From contig OZ026553.1 in the NCBI GenBank assembly GCA_964020155.1, forward strand, positions 2,525,979-2,589,978: DNA of 64,000 nt, read 5' to 3'. Positions 1-11,831 of this stretch are shown piece after piece. How positions within the stretch are numbered: position 1 is the first letter of the stretch; each line of letters begins with the position of its first letter. The DNA comes from Chondrilla cf. caribensis (taxonomy: Eukaryota; Porifera; Demospongiae; Chondrillida; Chondrillidae). Made by a program: the position numbers and the translations under genes. The notes under the pieces are model-generated. The model did not search any database, had not been told where the DNA came from, and saw only the letters and a program-made list of their open reading frames with translations.

Positions 1-48
1 TGAATCTTCATTATATGTGTGTACACGTGCCTATGCATGTGTGTGTAT

Positions 49-49
<1 letters not shown>

Positions 50-104
<55 letters not shown>

Positions 105-204
105 GTGTGTGTGTGTGTGTGTGTGCTGGGTGTTGTGTGTGCGTATACGTGCCTATGCATGAGTGTGTGTGCGTGCGTGCGTGCGCGCGCGTGTGTGTGT
201 GTGT

Positions 205-255
<51 letters not shown>

Positions 256-306
256 GTGTTGTGTGTGCGTATACGTGCCTATGCATGAGTGTGTGTGCGT
301 GCGTGC

Positions 307-346
<40 letters not shown>

Positions 347-406
347 GCGTGTGCTGTGTGTTGTGTGTGCGTATATGTGCCTATGCATGAGTGTGTGTGT
401 GCGTGC

Positions 407-441
<35 letters not shown>

Positions 442-480
442 CGTGCGTGCATGCGTGTGTGTGCATGTGCATATGTCTAT
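50..480. repeat. (GT)n microsatellite tract with interruptions
   Basis: This is a long TG dinucleotide tract broken by three near-identical interruptions that carry CGTATACGTGCCTATGCATG (around 140, 268 and 370). The tract is therefore a higher-order array of about 100-120 bp units, not a pure microsatellite. It lies in the intron just downstream of a minus-strand NCAPH2 exon, and the second NCAPH2 copy has its own GT tract at the same place (about 58,590). All open frames here are Cys-Val or Thr-His artefacts. Confidence 0.95.
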
Positions 481-529
481 GCAGGAGTGTGCACGTATAC
501 ATGTACACATTAATTATGTACGTACTGTT

Positions 530-2068
530 CTTGCACACGTAAGCATACATACGTCCACACACGTACACAACAGCTCACCTCTTCCTGGAGTTGTGGTCTG
601 ATACGATCGTCCCATTCCTGAACTCTCTTTGACAGGTCAGTTTCTTGAGCATAGGTGTGAGCTTGTACTAGGGTCTGCTCCTGTAGCATGTTAGGAATAC
701 CTTGTATACAAAATATTCCTTCTCCACACCAAACACACCCTGTGTGGTGCTGAGCCTTGTTACTGTGCAGTAGGGAGCCCTCAGAGTATGTGTATGTACA
801 TGAACAGGTAGGTATTGCACATAATGTACAGATGAAGGGGTAGTTTCAGTATTGGATGTAGTGAGGATGAACGAAATACACAAAGACATCCACTGTACAC
901 AACACATGTATGTATGTGAATGCAAACATATGATCCATGTTTTGGGCTAGCAGTGGAATGTACACAGTATGGGTGATTGTACAGCAGCCTTATGTAGGGA
1001 AGATGTTCAGTAGTGTGTGATTGCTATGGTGCACATAAGTACTACAGTACAATTGTTGGTATGCAGTGCACACAAGTCCACAGTGAATGTGAGGACCACT
1101 CACCACATAGTCCCTGACCAGTTCCTCATAACTTTGTCAAGTCCTGAATGTTTGGCAGTAGTGTCTCCAGACACATTGAAACCTGACACAGAATAACAAT
1201 AATGGATATACAGTATGTCAGGATACTATATACAGGGTGTCAGGATATGTCAGGATACTATATACAGTGTGTCAGGATATGTCAGGATACTATATACAGT
1301 GTGTCAAGATATGTCAGGATACTATATACAGTGTGTCCGGATATGTCAGGATACTATATACAGTGTGTCAGGATATGTCAGATACCATAAACCAGGTCAT
1401 GCACTACTGTGTACATACAGTACTATAGTATAGTACATATGTTTGTGTGTACAAAATTCAGATAAGACCTTTGGAAATGGTATACCATGGGTCAGGATAT
1501 GTCAGGATATTTCAGGATACTACTTACTTGACAACATCCCATAACTACCAGATACACTATGTTCAACAGTGAGGTATACAGGTGGTGTGTGTGAGAAGTG
1601 TCTCATGTACCAGTGGGTCCACTCCAGCTGTGGTGTACTTGTTGCTACACTGACAACATCCCATAACCAACAGCACAACTGGGAGGGAGTACACACAAAT
1701 GTGGGGTGTGCAGACAGTGTGTGAAGTGTCTCACCACTGGGGTCCACTCCAGCTGCATGGGGTGGACTGTTACCTCCGTAGTCTTCAACCATCTGTCCCT
1801 CACTGACTCTACCAAGAGCAGTGTCAACTTGATGATGTAGGCTGTCATCACCACCAACATCTACAGACACGTGGAATGTGGGTGAGTTGGGAGTGTACAG
1901 GTAGCACAATACAACAGGACTTCTGATAACAGTGTTAGAAAACAAATCTGAAATCTCCAAGGAAGCCAGAGAAGTCCCAACACTCACAGTACACACATCA
2001 TGTAATAGCCGAAGTACCTCTGGTAGGGCTGTAGTGGATGTACAGACACTTTAGCTTGGTTGTTTATG
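530..2068. repeat. Segmental duplication, left copy (partner about 58,710-60,843)
   Basis: From the GT tract to about 2,068 the sequence matches 58,710-60,843 in the same orientation, with only scattered substitutions and small indels. The right copy is longer mainly because it contains a 472-bp transposon insertion and a different count of a 32-bp minisatellite. Homology stops abruptly inside a foldback element. The segment contains three NCAPH2 exons. Confidence 0.95.
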
Positions 2069-5000
2069 AGGGAGAGATCCCAGTTAACAATCCAGCCAAA
2101 GTGTCTGTATATCCACTACAGCCCTAGCAGAGGTACTTTAGTTCTTATGTGGTATGTTTCTGTATAAAATAATATAATTGCACACTAATTCTACAAAATA
2201 CTGTTATTATAAATGAACAGTGTGTTGCTAGGCAATTAATTGACAGGTTTTAATAACAATTACAAGTGTGTAATAGCAGAGGGAAGTGTGTGAATAAAGT
2301 GGATATTTGCAGACTTTGCACTTTGACCTGCCCACTCAACATACCATCCTGAACATAGTTCAGACTATATCCATTATCGTCATCGTCCTCTTCCACTGTT
2401 GGTACTTGGATCAACACAGCTTCCTTTCTTGCTTGTTTCTGGGTGTACATGCAAACACACACACACATGAATAGACCACTGATAGTACTACTAATACTAC
2501 ATACACATATTATGTATCAATTGAGAGTACACACTGTATGTACACTGTATGCATACATACAAGTACAGGTACAGTTCATACTACTGTGTGTGCATACGTA
2601 TATAGTCAACAATTGAGAGTACACACTGTACGTGCACTAATGTGTATATTGAGGAAATAAAGTGATTTTGCTCAAAAACAGCCATTCCATGATTTCAACC
2701 TCACAAATTCACCAGTTCTATACAATGTGTGTATGTATGTGTATTTGTAAGGTAAAACTCTCATGAGTTCAACTGAATGGTGAAAAACCTGAAATCACCA
2801 CCTCCTGAAGGTATCCCACTATACAGTACAGGAAAGCATACAGCTCATACTACTGTATGCACATGTGTACCAATACTACATGTGAACACACGCACATTTG
2901 TACAATTGAGAGTACAGAGCAACCTGGGTTATTCAAACACCTTGAGACATCAGACTTTCAACAAGTGTTCGGATAGGCAAAAGTGTTGGGATAACTAAAG
3001 TCTTATACAAAATGAAGAGTTTTGTCTTCATACTAACTTGTCAACCATTACTAAATACACAGTAAGCCTTTAAAATTACAAATAAACCTTCAAATAAGAG
3101 AAATACTTACTCCTACCTCATTACAAGCTAGGTATTTTAGACACTCAATTTTACACTATTTAGCTCCCGAGAACCATTTCCACATGATACCATTGATATT
3201 AAACTGGGTGATTCAATATTTCAGGTCGTGTGGATAATTGAGGTTCTGATAACAGAGGTTGACCTGTATGTACACACACTACACACTGTTCACACACTAC
3301 ACAATGTACACACACTACACACTGTACACTGTATACACACTACACACAGTACACACTGTACACACACTACACACAGTACACACTGTACACACACTACACA
3401 CTGTACACACACTACACAATGTACACACACTAAACACTGTACACACACTACACACTGCACACACACTAAACACTGTACACACACTAAACACACACTACGC
3501 ACTGTACATACACCACACACTGTACACACACTACACACTGTACACACACTAAACACTGTACACACACTAAACACTGTACACACACTACACACTGCACACA
3601 CACTAAACACTGTACACACACTACATACTGTACACACACGACACACTGTACATACACTACACACTGTACACACAATACACACTGTACACACACTACACAC
3701 TGTACATATTACTGTGCGCACATGTGTACCAATTTCGATGTCACCATTTTCTGTCTCCTCTTCCTAGCTCTGGTCTTCTTCCAGGACTGAGACTCACTCT
3801 CTACAAATATACAGCAAACACTGAATTAATGTCCTGTACACATTCCACATTGTAAGTGACACAATAAGGTCCAGAGGAGCTAGGGTAACCTTTGACCTAT
3901 CACCCTTGACCCCTGAATCCAGCTGCCTATTGCATCAATACTGACCTGTCACCAGTGGTACAGCCTAACTAGAGGATGCTATGTACATACATAAATTGAA
4001 CCCTGTAACACTGTAGTGAATATAAAGACTACCCAAGGGACTAGTAAAAGGTGGTCTCTCAAGACAGGTGGTCTTTATACAGAGGTGCTTTAGTGTAGTT
4101 GAGTTGACCTAGTGGATTGTCCAAATATGGTCATTTAGGACAGGTGGTCTTTGTGTAGAGGTGGTCTGTACTACAGGTCCCACTGTGTGCACAGTACAAA
4201 CAAGTACAATAGTGTACAGTACACATGTGCATACGTGCGTACAGTACTTTTCGTAAGTTTTAAGATTTACTTGACTGGCTGACTGTCGATCGACCAACCG
4301 CTGACCGACTGTTGACCGATCGCTGACTGTCGGATAGTTGACTGCCCAACGACTGCCCATTTTTTATGAAAGTACCGTACATTGAGTACATACACACATG
4401 CCAACACACATACTGAGTATCCTTGTACATACATGTGTGTACAAGTATACTCAATACTAAGTTTATTAATACATGTGTACCTGGATAAGATGGAGCCTTC
4501 CAATGTTGTTTAGGATACAAAGAAGAGTGCGAATAAACTAAGGGATACACAAGGAGACACAACATCAACAACAACTAAGGGATACACAAGGAGACACAAC
4601 ATCAACAACAGCTGAGGGATACACAAGGAGACACAACATCAACAACAGCTGAGGGATACACATGGAGACACAACATCAACAACTAAGGGATAAACAAGGA
4701 GACACAACATCAACAACAACTAAGGGATAAACAAGGAGACACATCATCAACAACAAACAAGGGATACATAAGGAGACACAACATCAACAACAACTAAGGG
4801 ATAAACAAGGAGACACAACATTAGTATACACACATACACAGTACATACTACACACATAGAAAGGTACACTGACACACAGAGTGGTCTTACAACTGTCAAT
4901 GATGAAATCCACCAGAGGTTGGTCAGGTGGTGCTGGCTGGTCCACTGATTTTCTCTTTGACTTTGAGGACACTTTGGGAGTACGAAACGTGTTGCCTAGC

Positions 5001-5794
5001 GATATGTGTGGATAGACAATATCAAACCATGACAACACAGGACACACCCACAACCTCAACAACACAACACAGTGTACAGTACATGTGTGTACATGTGTAT
5101 GTGTACATGAGTGCACACCTTTTCTGAAAGGTCTCTCATCTTGTTTCTTCACCTGGTGAGGATCAAGAGGTGTCCACGGATCAACCACTGTCTCTGCTAC
5201 TGACCTAGTAGGAACCTGCAAAAAGTGGAAGGATACACTCATACACAGCAGGGGATAGGAGGGCTGGGGTGTAGATTAGAGCCCCTGGGCTCTTACTACC
5301 AGTCACCTGAACATCTAACATCATACAGTGATACAGTCTTCTGTGTACCATAAGGCAGGTGAGGTACAGCACATGGACAAGGTGAGTATACACACATGTA
5401 CGTACAGTACCAATACCTCAGTGCAATACAATGACAGGTATGGTGGTACACACACAATATAGGTTAGTGTGCAAATAACAGGACTGAACTGCTCCACTCC
5501 AATCACTACACACTCACATATAACCAGACCATATACATTAGTAAGCAAACAGTGTACATTCCTTGGGCTCTAGAATGTTGACCTGTTACTGTAGGTACTG
5601 TACATACGTATGTACCTCGTGTGGTGCAGTCAGTAGTGGGGACATTTCTCCCCCATAGTCTGCCACGCCTCCCTCATCGTCACTCCACCCACCCCTGGAT
5701 GGGATGGGATCTTGAAATGTGCAACTATCCATCAGTTGAGGAGAGCCACTGGCAACAGTCTGATGAGTGAGGGGATGACCCTGTACTTCTTGTC
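579..5794 (-). CDS. NCAPH2: NCAPH2-like condensin II subunit H2, partial (left copy)
   Basis: NCAPH2 is the kleisin-type subunit of condensin II, which compacts mitotic chromosomes in the nucleus. Six exons on the minus strand join with agreeing splice phases: 5794-5616, 5215-5119, 4995-4891, then 2438-2345, 1860-1735, 1182-1104 and 680-579. Family hallmarks are a DPWTPLDPH...RPFRKG segment (vertebrate DPWQSLDPF...KPFKKG), a Lys/Arg-rich stretch, an acidic run EEDDDD, SYEELVRDYV (as deduced from the right copy) and QETDLSKRVQEWDD (vertebrate QETELSQRIRDWED). One or more exons between 4,891 and 2,438 were not found, and the N-terminal exons were not recognised. The final exons lie beyond the left edge. 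The exon at 1104-1182 is 79 nt where its twin is 80 nt, so it is frameshifted after the HSGL codons. That may be real decay or a sequence error. Introns hold several minisatellites. Confidence 0.8.
1205..1395. repeat. 32-bp minisatellite
   Basis: About six copies of a unit reading GATACTATATACAGTGTGTC then AGGATATGTCAG, in an NCAPH2 intron. The right copy (59,850-60,110) has the same array with more divergent units, so the array predates the duplication. Confidence 0.9.
2010..2143. mobile_element. Foldback MITE with about 45-bp inverted arms
   Basis: Arms at about 2011-2055 and 2097-2142 are inverted copies that begin AAAGTACCTCTG and contain GGGCTGTAGTGGAT. They surround a loop of about 40 bp. 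The ends resemble a smaller foldback at 20,346-20,400, which also starts CTAAAGTACCTCT, so both probably belong to one MITE family. The segmental duplication ends in the loop, and the right copy keeps only one arm. No coding capacity. Confidence 0.8.
2480..3225. other. Intronic or intergenic sequence, no gene seen
   Basis: AT-rich sequence with many short GTACA/TGTAC words and degenerate repeats of a phrase like ATTGAGAGTACACACTGTA (around 2,520, 2,610 and 2,900). It probably lies in an NCAPH2 intron. No convincing exon was found. Confidence 0.5.
3265..3710. repeat. 18-21 bp minisatellite (ACACACACTACACACTGT)
   Basis: About 24 imperfect copies of a short unit alternating ACACACACTACACA and CTGTAC. 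Open frames on both strands here (Thr-His or Cys-Val repeats) are by-products of the array. It lies within the NCAPH2 intron region. Confidence 0.95.
3720..4510. other. Non-coding, with acidic exon-like relict near 3,730-3,780
   Basis: A minus-strand stretch near 3,730-3,780 would encode an acidic Glu-rich segment in the phase expected after the exon at 4891, but it has an in-frame TAG. It may be a decayed or mis-bounded NCAPH2 exon. The rest, including a GACTG/GACCG-rich stretch at 4,270-4,350, shows no gene. Confidence 0.3.
4515..4825. repeat. About 36-bp minisatellite
   Basis: Roughly eight units of AACTAAGGGATACACAAGG followed by AGACACAACATCAACA, with some units shortened. The array ends 65 bp before the donor of an NCAPH2 exon (4891), so it is intronic. 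Confidence 0.93.
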
Positions 5795-6159
5795 CTGTGA
5801 GTGAGGTACATACGTAAACATGTATACACAGGTACACACGTACAGAAGAACCTCACTTCCTGACCACCTCAGAGACAGGACCACTATTTCCCATTCTGAG
5901 GATTCCCTCCACAGTATTATCCTATATGTAATGTTGGAATCACCATTTGGACCACTTCACAATGGAGACCACTTCACCTAGCTAGTCCCACAGGTGGTCT
6001 CAATGGTGAGGTCCTACCAAACACACATGAAGATAGAAGACCTTGGGAAGAACAGGTCAACAGTAGCTACCTACAGTGGTCCCACTCAGTCACACAACAA
6101 GGAGCATTTGGGATAATGGAGTATTATCAGATGAACCGATATGTTCTGATCAGTATGGT

Positions 6160-6545
6160 GTACACCTTCCTAACCACACAGGTACAGATACTGTACACCT
6201 TTCTAACCACACAGGTACAGATACTGTACACCTTCCTAACCACACATGTACAGACACTGTACACCTTCCTAACCACACAGGTACAGATACTGTACACCTT
6301 CCTAACCACACAGGTACAGATACTGTACACCTTCCTAACCACACAGGTACAGATACTGTACACCTTCCTAACCACACAGGTACAGATACTGTACACCTTC
6401 CTAACCACACAGGTACAGATACTGTACACCTTCCTAACCACACATGTACAGATACTGTACACCTTCCTAACCACACAGGTACAGATACTGTACACCTTCC
6501 TAACCACAAAGGTACAGATAGTGTACACCTTCCTAACCACACAGA
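6160..6545. repeat. 33-bp minisatellite, about 12 units
   Basis: Near-identical units of CACCTTCCTAACCACACAGG plus TACAGATACTGTA. The unit length is a multiple of three, so several frames stay open on both strands, giving spurious 130-180 codon ORFs. Unit identity is high, suggesting recent homogenisation. Confidence 0.95.
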
Positions 6546-7070
6546 ACCTACCTGTTCTTCCTCTCAGTTAGCAAACGACACATCTTTGTCTTTCCCATCT
6601 TCATCCACTGATGTCTGAAGTGACTTTCTACACATCAAGTAAACATTCAGGTCAACACACACTAATGTCACCATGAACATACACACATAATGTAATACAT
6701 AAATAAAGAGGTCTACATCTTTCCCATTGTAAGTCTGGTTGGACACCACACCAACCACACAGGTCTAGGTACTGATGTCTCAAGTTATTTCCACACATGC
6801 AGTGCTGCCATGATAATATGGTTGTACTTGTGCCACATGTCACAGAGGTCTATGTCACCATGTTCTTGAAAGGTGGTCAGGAAGATTACTACTGCAGCAC
6901 AACTAGGCAGGATACAACTACCTTGTGTCCTGACATAGACAATATATACTGAGTTGTATGCATAGTCCAATACAAAATAACCTTCACAATAGAAAGTGTC
7001 CACTAATTTTCTGACATGTGGACATATCGATACATTGTGAAATGTTGACATATCAATATATGTGACATGA

Positions 7071-7683
7071 TCTGAGAAATGGGGTAATATTGTGCTAACA
7101 ATTGATTCCAAGTTAACCCTACCAAGTTAAAACACGTGTACTAATCTACAGAATGCAGCTTGAAATTTCTGTATAGCTTATTCGGTTCTGAAGATACACA
7201 CGAAAGTATGTTATGGTAAACAAAACCACGTTTCTGAGAAATGGCGATTATACACTTTCTTCCAAACATTCCGTATATCTTCGTATAATTTGTGACATCA
7301 TCTGGGCTATATTATTTTACTATCACTTATGTGTTAAATGAGAAAGTAAAATATTCGAAATTTAGTCATGACTGTCAGCTACCTATCTTTAGGTCATTAC
7401 AATAAAGTCAATCTAACAATAATGATATTATTTTTTTCTTTGCGCGCATACACGGCAGTAACCACATAACTACTTATCAAATAAAATGGCATATTTTTTG
7501 ATAGACAATATATCAGCCATAGCTCCAAAACGCAAGTTCAAATGGTCTCCGTGCTTTAAGAGAACATTCTACTAAACTTTAGATTGAATTTATAGCAGGA
7601 AAAGAATGGAAAAATTACAGGAAAACATGTTTTGACCCGTATCTCTGTCCACGCAACAGCACAATATTACCCCTTTTCTCAGA
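7071..7683. mobile_element. MITE-like element with 26-bp terminal inverted repeats
   Basis: The segment at 7071-7096 (TCTGAGAAATGGGGTAATAT...) recurs inverted at 7658-7683 with one mismatch. Flanking sequence on each side also shows inverted similarity (GACATGTGGACAT words). The interior is AT-rich and non-coding. Superfamily unknown. Confidence 0.65.
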
Positions 7684-7859
7684 ACCTACCACATACGGTG
7701 ACATGTGCATATCGATGTATCGTGACATGTGGACATTATATGGTGACAACGTACACTACACACTTATGCGTCAAGTAAATATCAGCAGAACACCCACTAA
7801 TGTCACAATGAACACACATACATACACATGAAGGTACATATATACATACTGTACACACT

Positions 7860-8285
7860 TGTACTAACCAGGACACTTGCTAGGCAGTTGCAGTGTACGT
7901 ACATCCATTAATTACATGCACACATAAGTACATACACCATATCATAATACAGTACTTAGAAGTACATGTATTTAGTGTGTACACACATACAGACATACAC
8001 ATAATACATACGTAATACATGACATTATACACAAGGTTCTGATAACATCAAATAACATTTGAACACATCTACAACATTTACCATGGACAACACTTGTGGA
8101 AAAAAGACAAAAATTGACAATTGCAGAATTGGAACCTGGCCTTCCACATGAAGCTAGACACATACTGATTCACTACACCATCAACAATAGCCCACCCACA
8201 CAATTTATCAATCTGTTACTTAAACTACAGGTATGGTCACTGATGACAACATTGACAATTTGGAGGATTTGGAGGAACAAACACA
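7860..8285 (-). repeat. Diverged copy of a SINE-like repeat
   Basis: This stretch aligns by eye with 9,215-9,660 over about 400 bp: a shared CCAGGACACTT start, a shared AACACATCT..CAACA block, a degenerate tRNA-like block, and a shared TTAAACTACAGGT end followed by a LEDLE-encoding segment. It is more decayed than the other copy. A plus-strand ORF at 8,233-8,460 (VTDDNIDNLEDLEE...) begins at the repeat boundary; its significance is unclear. Confidence 0.5.
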
Positions 8286-8583
8286 CACCACAGTTGCGTG
8301 TGGCATTCAAATATCTGTTGACAACAACAAGGGAAGTGAGATCCCCGCAAGGTGTGGAAGGCACCACCCACTACCAAGTGGTGCTCTGTACAGAACCACA
8401 GTGCAGTGCCACACCGTTAGAGAGACCATTTCACCTTCTGACATGAATGGCCTGCTGTAGCTCATGGGCTACATTTGAGCAGGTCTTGATAGTCAGAGTT
8501 GAGTAAGTGGGCATGAGAGAGTGAAACACCTATTAACTTATCAAGGAAAACAGGAAATGATGTTTTAGATATTACATCTACGG

Positions 8584-8990
8584 TACTAATCATACAAAAC
8601 TGAAAGTTCTACGGCCGTACCCATTTTCTGAAAATGCATGTTGAAAGGATACAGGTATGGACGGGTACGTGTACTCATGTGTTCTCTTGTTTACCTCATA
8701 CTCTGATCAACACCTCAAAGTGGTTATCAAAACTGTCTAAATCAATCTTTCAATGTGCTTCTCTCATCATGAGTGTTCGTCTGGCAATCAGAGCTTCCAA
8801 ATAGAAATCAAACAACGTATCAACTTCAACACCAAAATTTACATTACAATTACAATCATTATTATCACCACGTACTAAGTTCGGTGACTCACACACTAAA
8901 CGGCCGTTCCCGTTTAGTGGGTACGCATAGGGAACGGGTACGGGTATGCCCATTCTACACCAGTAGAACGTTCAGTGTTTATGATTAGTA
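8584..8990. mobile_element. MITE with imperfect about 40-bp terminal inverted repeats
   Basis: It begins TACTAATCATACAAAACTG and ends with the inverted counterpart (ATGATTAGTA). Internal GGCCGTACCC and GGGTACG words recur in opposite orientation. No transposase is visible. Confidence 0.65.
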
Positions 8991-9490
8991 CTGTACTTGA
9001 GGAGTTTTCCACTAAGATAATTTGAATACTACTGTATTCTCTCAAACCCATTATAGACACCATCTAAACCTACACCTGCACATCTCAGGAAAGGAGAAAA
9101 CAATCAAATTCTCACTGGTGAAAGTTTAGATGCTACTGCATTCTACTGTACTGGTTGACACAGTGTACTAGGGACTGAGTGAGGGAGTGTGTCAACCAGG
9201 AATATATGCACTACCCAGGACACTTACTAAGCAAGGTGATGTATACATTATGTGTATGCGTAAGTACTGTGAAGATATTATATGTACACCTACATACGTA
9301 TGATACATACATATGTACATTAGTATATACAGTACCTCTTGCAATAATGTACATACATTCATATACGTACATACACACATACAGAAGCATATATACATAT
9401 CATACATGAGGTTCTGGTAATATAGAGTAATATTGGAACACATCTTCAACAATCAGCACAGACAACAGGTGAGAAAAAAAAGACAAAAAA

Positions 9491-9565
9491 TGCTACATGG
9501 TGGATTTGAACCTGGACATCAGCAATACACACACTCTGAAACACCTCACTAGCTATAACAGCCCA
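9491..9565 (-). repeat. tRNA-derived SINE head (A and B boxes)
   Basis: On the minus strand a B-box-like GGTTCAAATCC (9502-9512) and an A-box-like TAGCTAGTGAGG (about 9544-9557) are spaced as in a tRNA gene, but the acceptor stem pairs poorly. This suggests the RNA polymerase III promoter of a SINE, not a functional tRNA. A more decayed copy occurs near 8,110-8,200. Confidence 0.5.
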
Positions 9566-9923
9566 GCCACCCACACACCTGTTCTATCTGTTATTTAAAC
9601 TACAGGTTAGGTACACTGATGATAAATGACAAGACTGAAAGTTTGGAAGACTTAGAACTAGAGCAAATAAGAGCACCAGAAGATCTTGTTAGCAATTACT
9701 TGAGTGAGAGTACCTCTGTGGTCAACTAATCACTGGTTACCAGTACAGTCCATGTACAGAACAAGAGAGATTCAACTGTTACATATCAGTCAATACACAC
9801 AAGCACACAGAAGTACATAGGTTATGGCTATGAACCATGGTGTATCAAATAGATCATACATTTAACCTACATTTCCTTTAGAAATAGGATCACCACTGGT
9901 GGTCAGATTAAGGAGAGTTCACT

Positions 9924-10140
9924 GTATGTACTTGTTAGCAGGAGGACTGTCTACTGTGTGTAGGTACATGTACCCTCACTACTGGAATATACCTATGTAT
10001 GTACTTGTTAGCAGGAGGACTCTCTACTGTGTGTAGGTACATGTACCCTCACTACTGGAATATACCTACGTATGTACTTGTTAGCAGGAGGACTCTCTAC
10101 TGTGTGTAGGTACATGTACCCTCACTACTGGAATATCTTA
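9924..10140. repeat. 73-bp tandem repeat, three units
   Basis: Units start at about 9924, 9997 and 10070 (GTATGTACTTGTTAGCAGG...) and differ by only a few bases. A short palindrome GTACATGTAC lies in each unit. Non-coding. Confidence 0.93.
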
Positions 10141-10427
10141 CATGAAAATGACAAGGTCATGTACAGGTTGTACAAGTTGTACAAGGTTATGTACAAGGAG
10201 GCAGTCTGAACTATAACATCCTTGAAATGTGTACAATTTGACATGACCTCATCCAAAATAATGTACAACCTCGTCACATCTTTGTCACATCCTTGTACAA
10301 CATGGTGACAAGGATGTACAAGCTAGACATTTACCTACAGTATTACAGAGTGAACATCAGGATTGAAGACCACACACAGAAGAGGTGAATTGTTGTCATA
10401 AATTACACCAGAGAGGGTCTACATCAA

Positions 10428-10802
10428 ATGGGATATGACAAGGACTGTGGGGCTTCACAACTCTTTCAAGGAAATGTTCCTGAAAAAGTCATTCAGGAAC
10501 GAACAGGGCATCGCAGTCTTGAAGCACTTCGTCAGTATGAAAGAACAACAACAGAGCAGCATAAGGCTGTGAGTTGGGTCCTTGGTTCGGAAAAGCCTGT
10601 TGCTTTTCAAACTGTGATTCAAAGGCAGGAGAAGCAGGAAACTGTAACGCGCTCTGCGTTGTCCCCACTGACCAATATAGCACCAGTATTGAACATGAGT
10701 GGGTGCACAGTGAACATACAGTTCAATCAGCCACTACCACCACCTCCACCACCACCATTTCCCGAGATAACAAAAGAGGAGCTGGATGAAATGTTTTTTG
10801 GA
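10428..10802 (+). pseudogene. Crypton-like tyrosine recombinase, C-terminal fragment
   Basis: The frame encodes LFQGNVPEKVIQERTGHRS followed by LEALRQYERT, which matches the C-terminal catalytic end of tyrosine recombinases: the late RTGH(R) box and the nucleophile Tyr about nine residues after the His. A poly-proline run and an acidic tail (ITKEELDEMFFG) follow. The upstream catalytic Arg and the rest of the domain are missing or in another frame, so this is a 5'-truncated remnant. Animal Crypton elements carry this type of enzyme; host-domesticated Crypton-derived genes are an alternative. A possible N-terminal relict of a similar protein lies at 25,317-25,505 on the opposite strand. Confidence 0.65.
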
Positions 10803-10943
10803 CTTTTAGTAACTATTAGGTTATGCTACTTGACAATGTGTTATTTACCTTTATACAGCTTGTACTGCTTGAGTTCTGATTCTAGTGTCAATGATTGATT
10901 TTAGATGAAATTTGTTGTCTACATTGTGGTTTGAACTGTGCAT

Positions 10944-11000
10944 GATATGACCTTTGACCTGGTTAATATTGTCAATATCAACCAGGTCAAAGGTCATATC
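10944..11000. repeat. 28-bp near-perfect palindrome carrying two DR1 nuclear-receptor half-site pairs
   Basis: Arms 10944-10971 and 10973-11000 are inverted copies with one mismatch and a 1-nt loop. Each arm contains AGGTCAAAGGTCA (10984-10996 on plus; its complement at 10949-10961). This is the textbook DR1 motif for RXR/HNF4-type nuclear receptors. Whether it is regulatory or the core of a MITE is not decidable here. Confidence 0.85.
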
Positions 11001-11326
11001 ACCTAAGTGCCCAGGGCCCTTAAGTGATATGGAAATTCTTATTGCTGGGTTGCCATAGTAGCAGGAGATATATATAGTTATCGTCCTTACTGTGCGTGAT
11101 ATAGAGCATACATTGCACTCGTGCGTGTGCAAGGCATTATATTAGGATCCTTAAACAAGTATGTATGTATACTATTCGTGTATGTACGAATGTGCAATGT
11201 GTGTATAAAGATATTTGGTGAGGTTAAATGTCGACACCAATAATGCAAAGTGAAGTATGCATACTCAATGGCACATACTCATGAAAATCTTGTTTAATAA
11301 TCCGTTTTACTGCATAAAAATTGTAG

Positions 11327-11677
11327 ATGGTCATGGAAAATAATGAATCCAGCAATGAGGAAGAGGAATCATCTCCAGTGGAGGAATTAAAAGAAGACTA
11401 TAAATGGAAGCCAATTTTGCAATTCTTTCTTTTTATGTTCCACTGGCAAGTCGTTTTTAATATCTCAACTGCTGTCGTTACGAGTGTGTTGAAATTTTTT
11501 AAATTCTTCCTGAGCACTCTTGCTCAGTTATTGCCCGAGACACAAGGGTGCGTAGCGAGTGCAATAACAGCCCTGTTGCCGTCCTCAACGAGTGATAATT
11601 GGCTTGTTGCATTTAAACCATCGATAGTTGATTACAATTCGGCTGAATCTTTCAAAAACTTCGATATTTCATTCTGA
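11327..11677 (+). pseudogene. Possible N-terminal fragment of a transposon-encoded protein
   Basis: A 116-codon frame starts with an acidic Ser/Glu-rich segment (NNESSNEEEESS), followed by a hydrophobic block with FMFHWQVVFNISTAVV and LKFFKFFLSTLAQLL. This block recalls N-terminal regions of some invertebrate transposon proteins, but I cannot name the family. A second frame overlapping it (11,628-11,831) stays open without clear similarity. It could also be an orphan gene or exon. Confidence 0.3.
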
Positions 11678-11831
11678 TTCGGCGAAGCTAACTAAGTCAA
11701 ACGTCAATAATCTAGCCTTAGCGATAAACGACGCCGAAATTGTCGAGAAGGATAGGATAATGGCCACGCATTCGGCAAATAAGTTGCAGCGTTTTGATTT
11801 CACTTTGAACGATGATTTTTTGAGGAGATGA

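Noticed and set aside
11..601. Overlapping ORFs of 159-194 codons on both strands
   Set aside because: Pure GT microsatellite translations (Cys-Val and Thr-His repeats).
3228..3767. 179-codon Thr-His-rich ORF and antisense Cys-Val ORF
   Set aside because: Produced by the 18-21 bp minisatellite; no non-repeat domain.
4515..6545. Possible CRISPR arrays
   Set aside because: Units are contiguous tandem repeats without unique spacers, in a eukaryotic context.
6076..6618. 180-codon ORF with HLPNHTGTDTV repeats, and antisense ORFs
   Set aside because: The 33-bp unit is a multiple of three, so frames stay open automatically; no flanking gene structure supports it.
8233..8460. 75-codon plus-strand ORF containing LEDLEEQ
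   Set aside because: Begins inside a SINE-like repeat that also occurs at 9.6 kb with stops; no family recognised.
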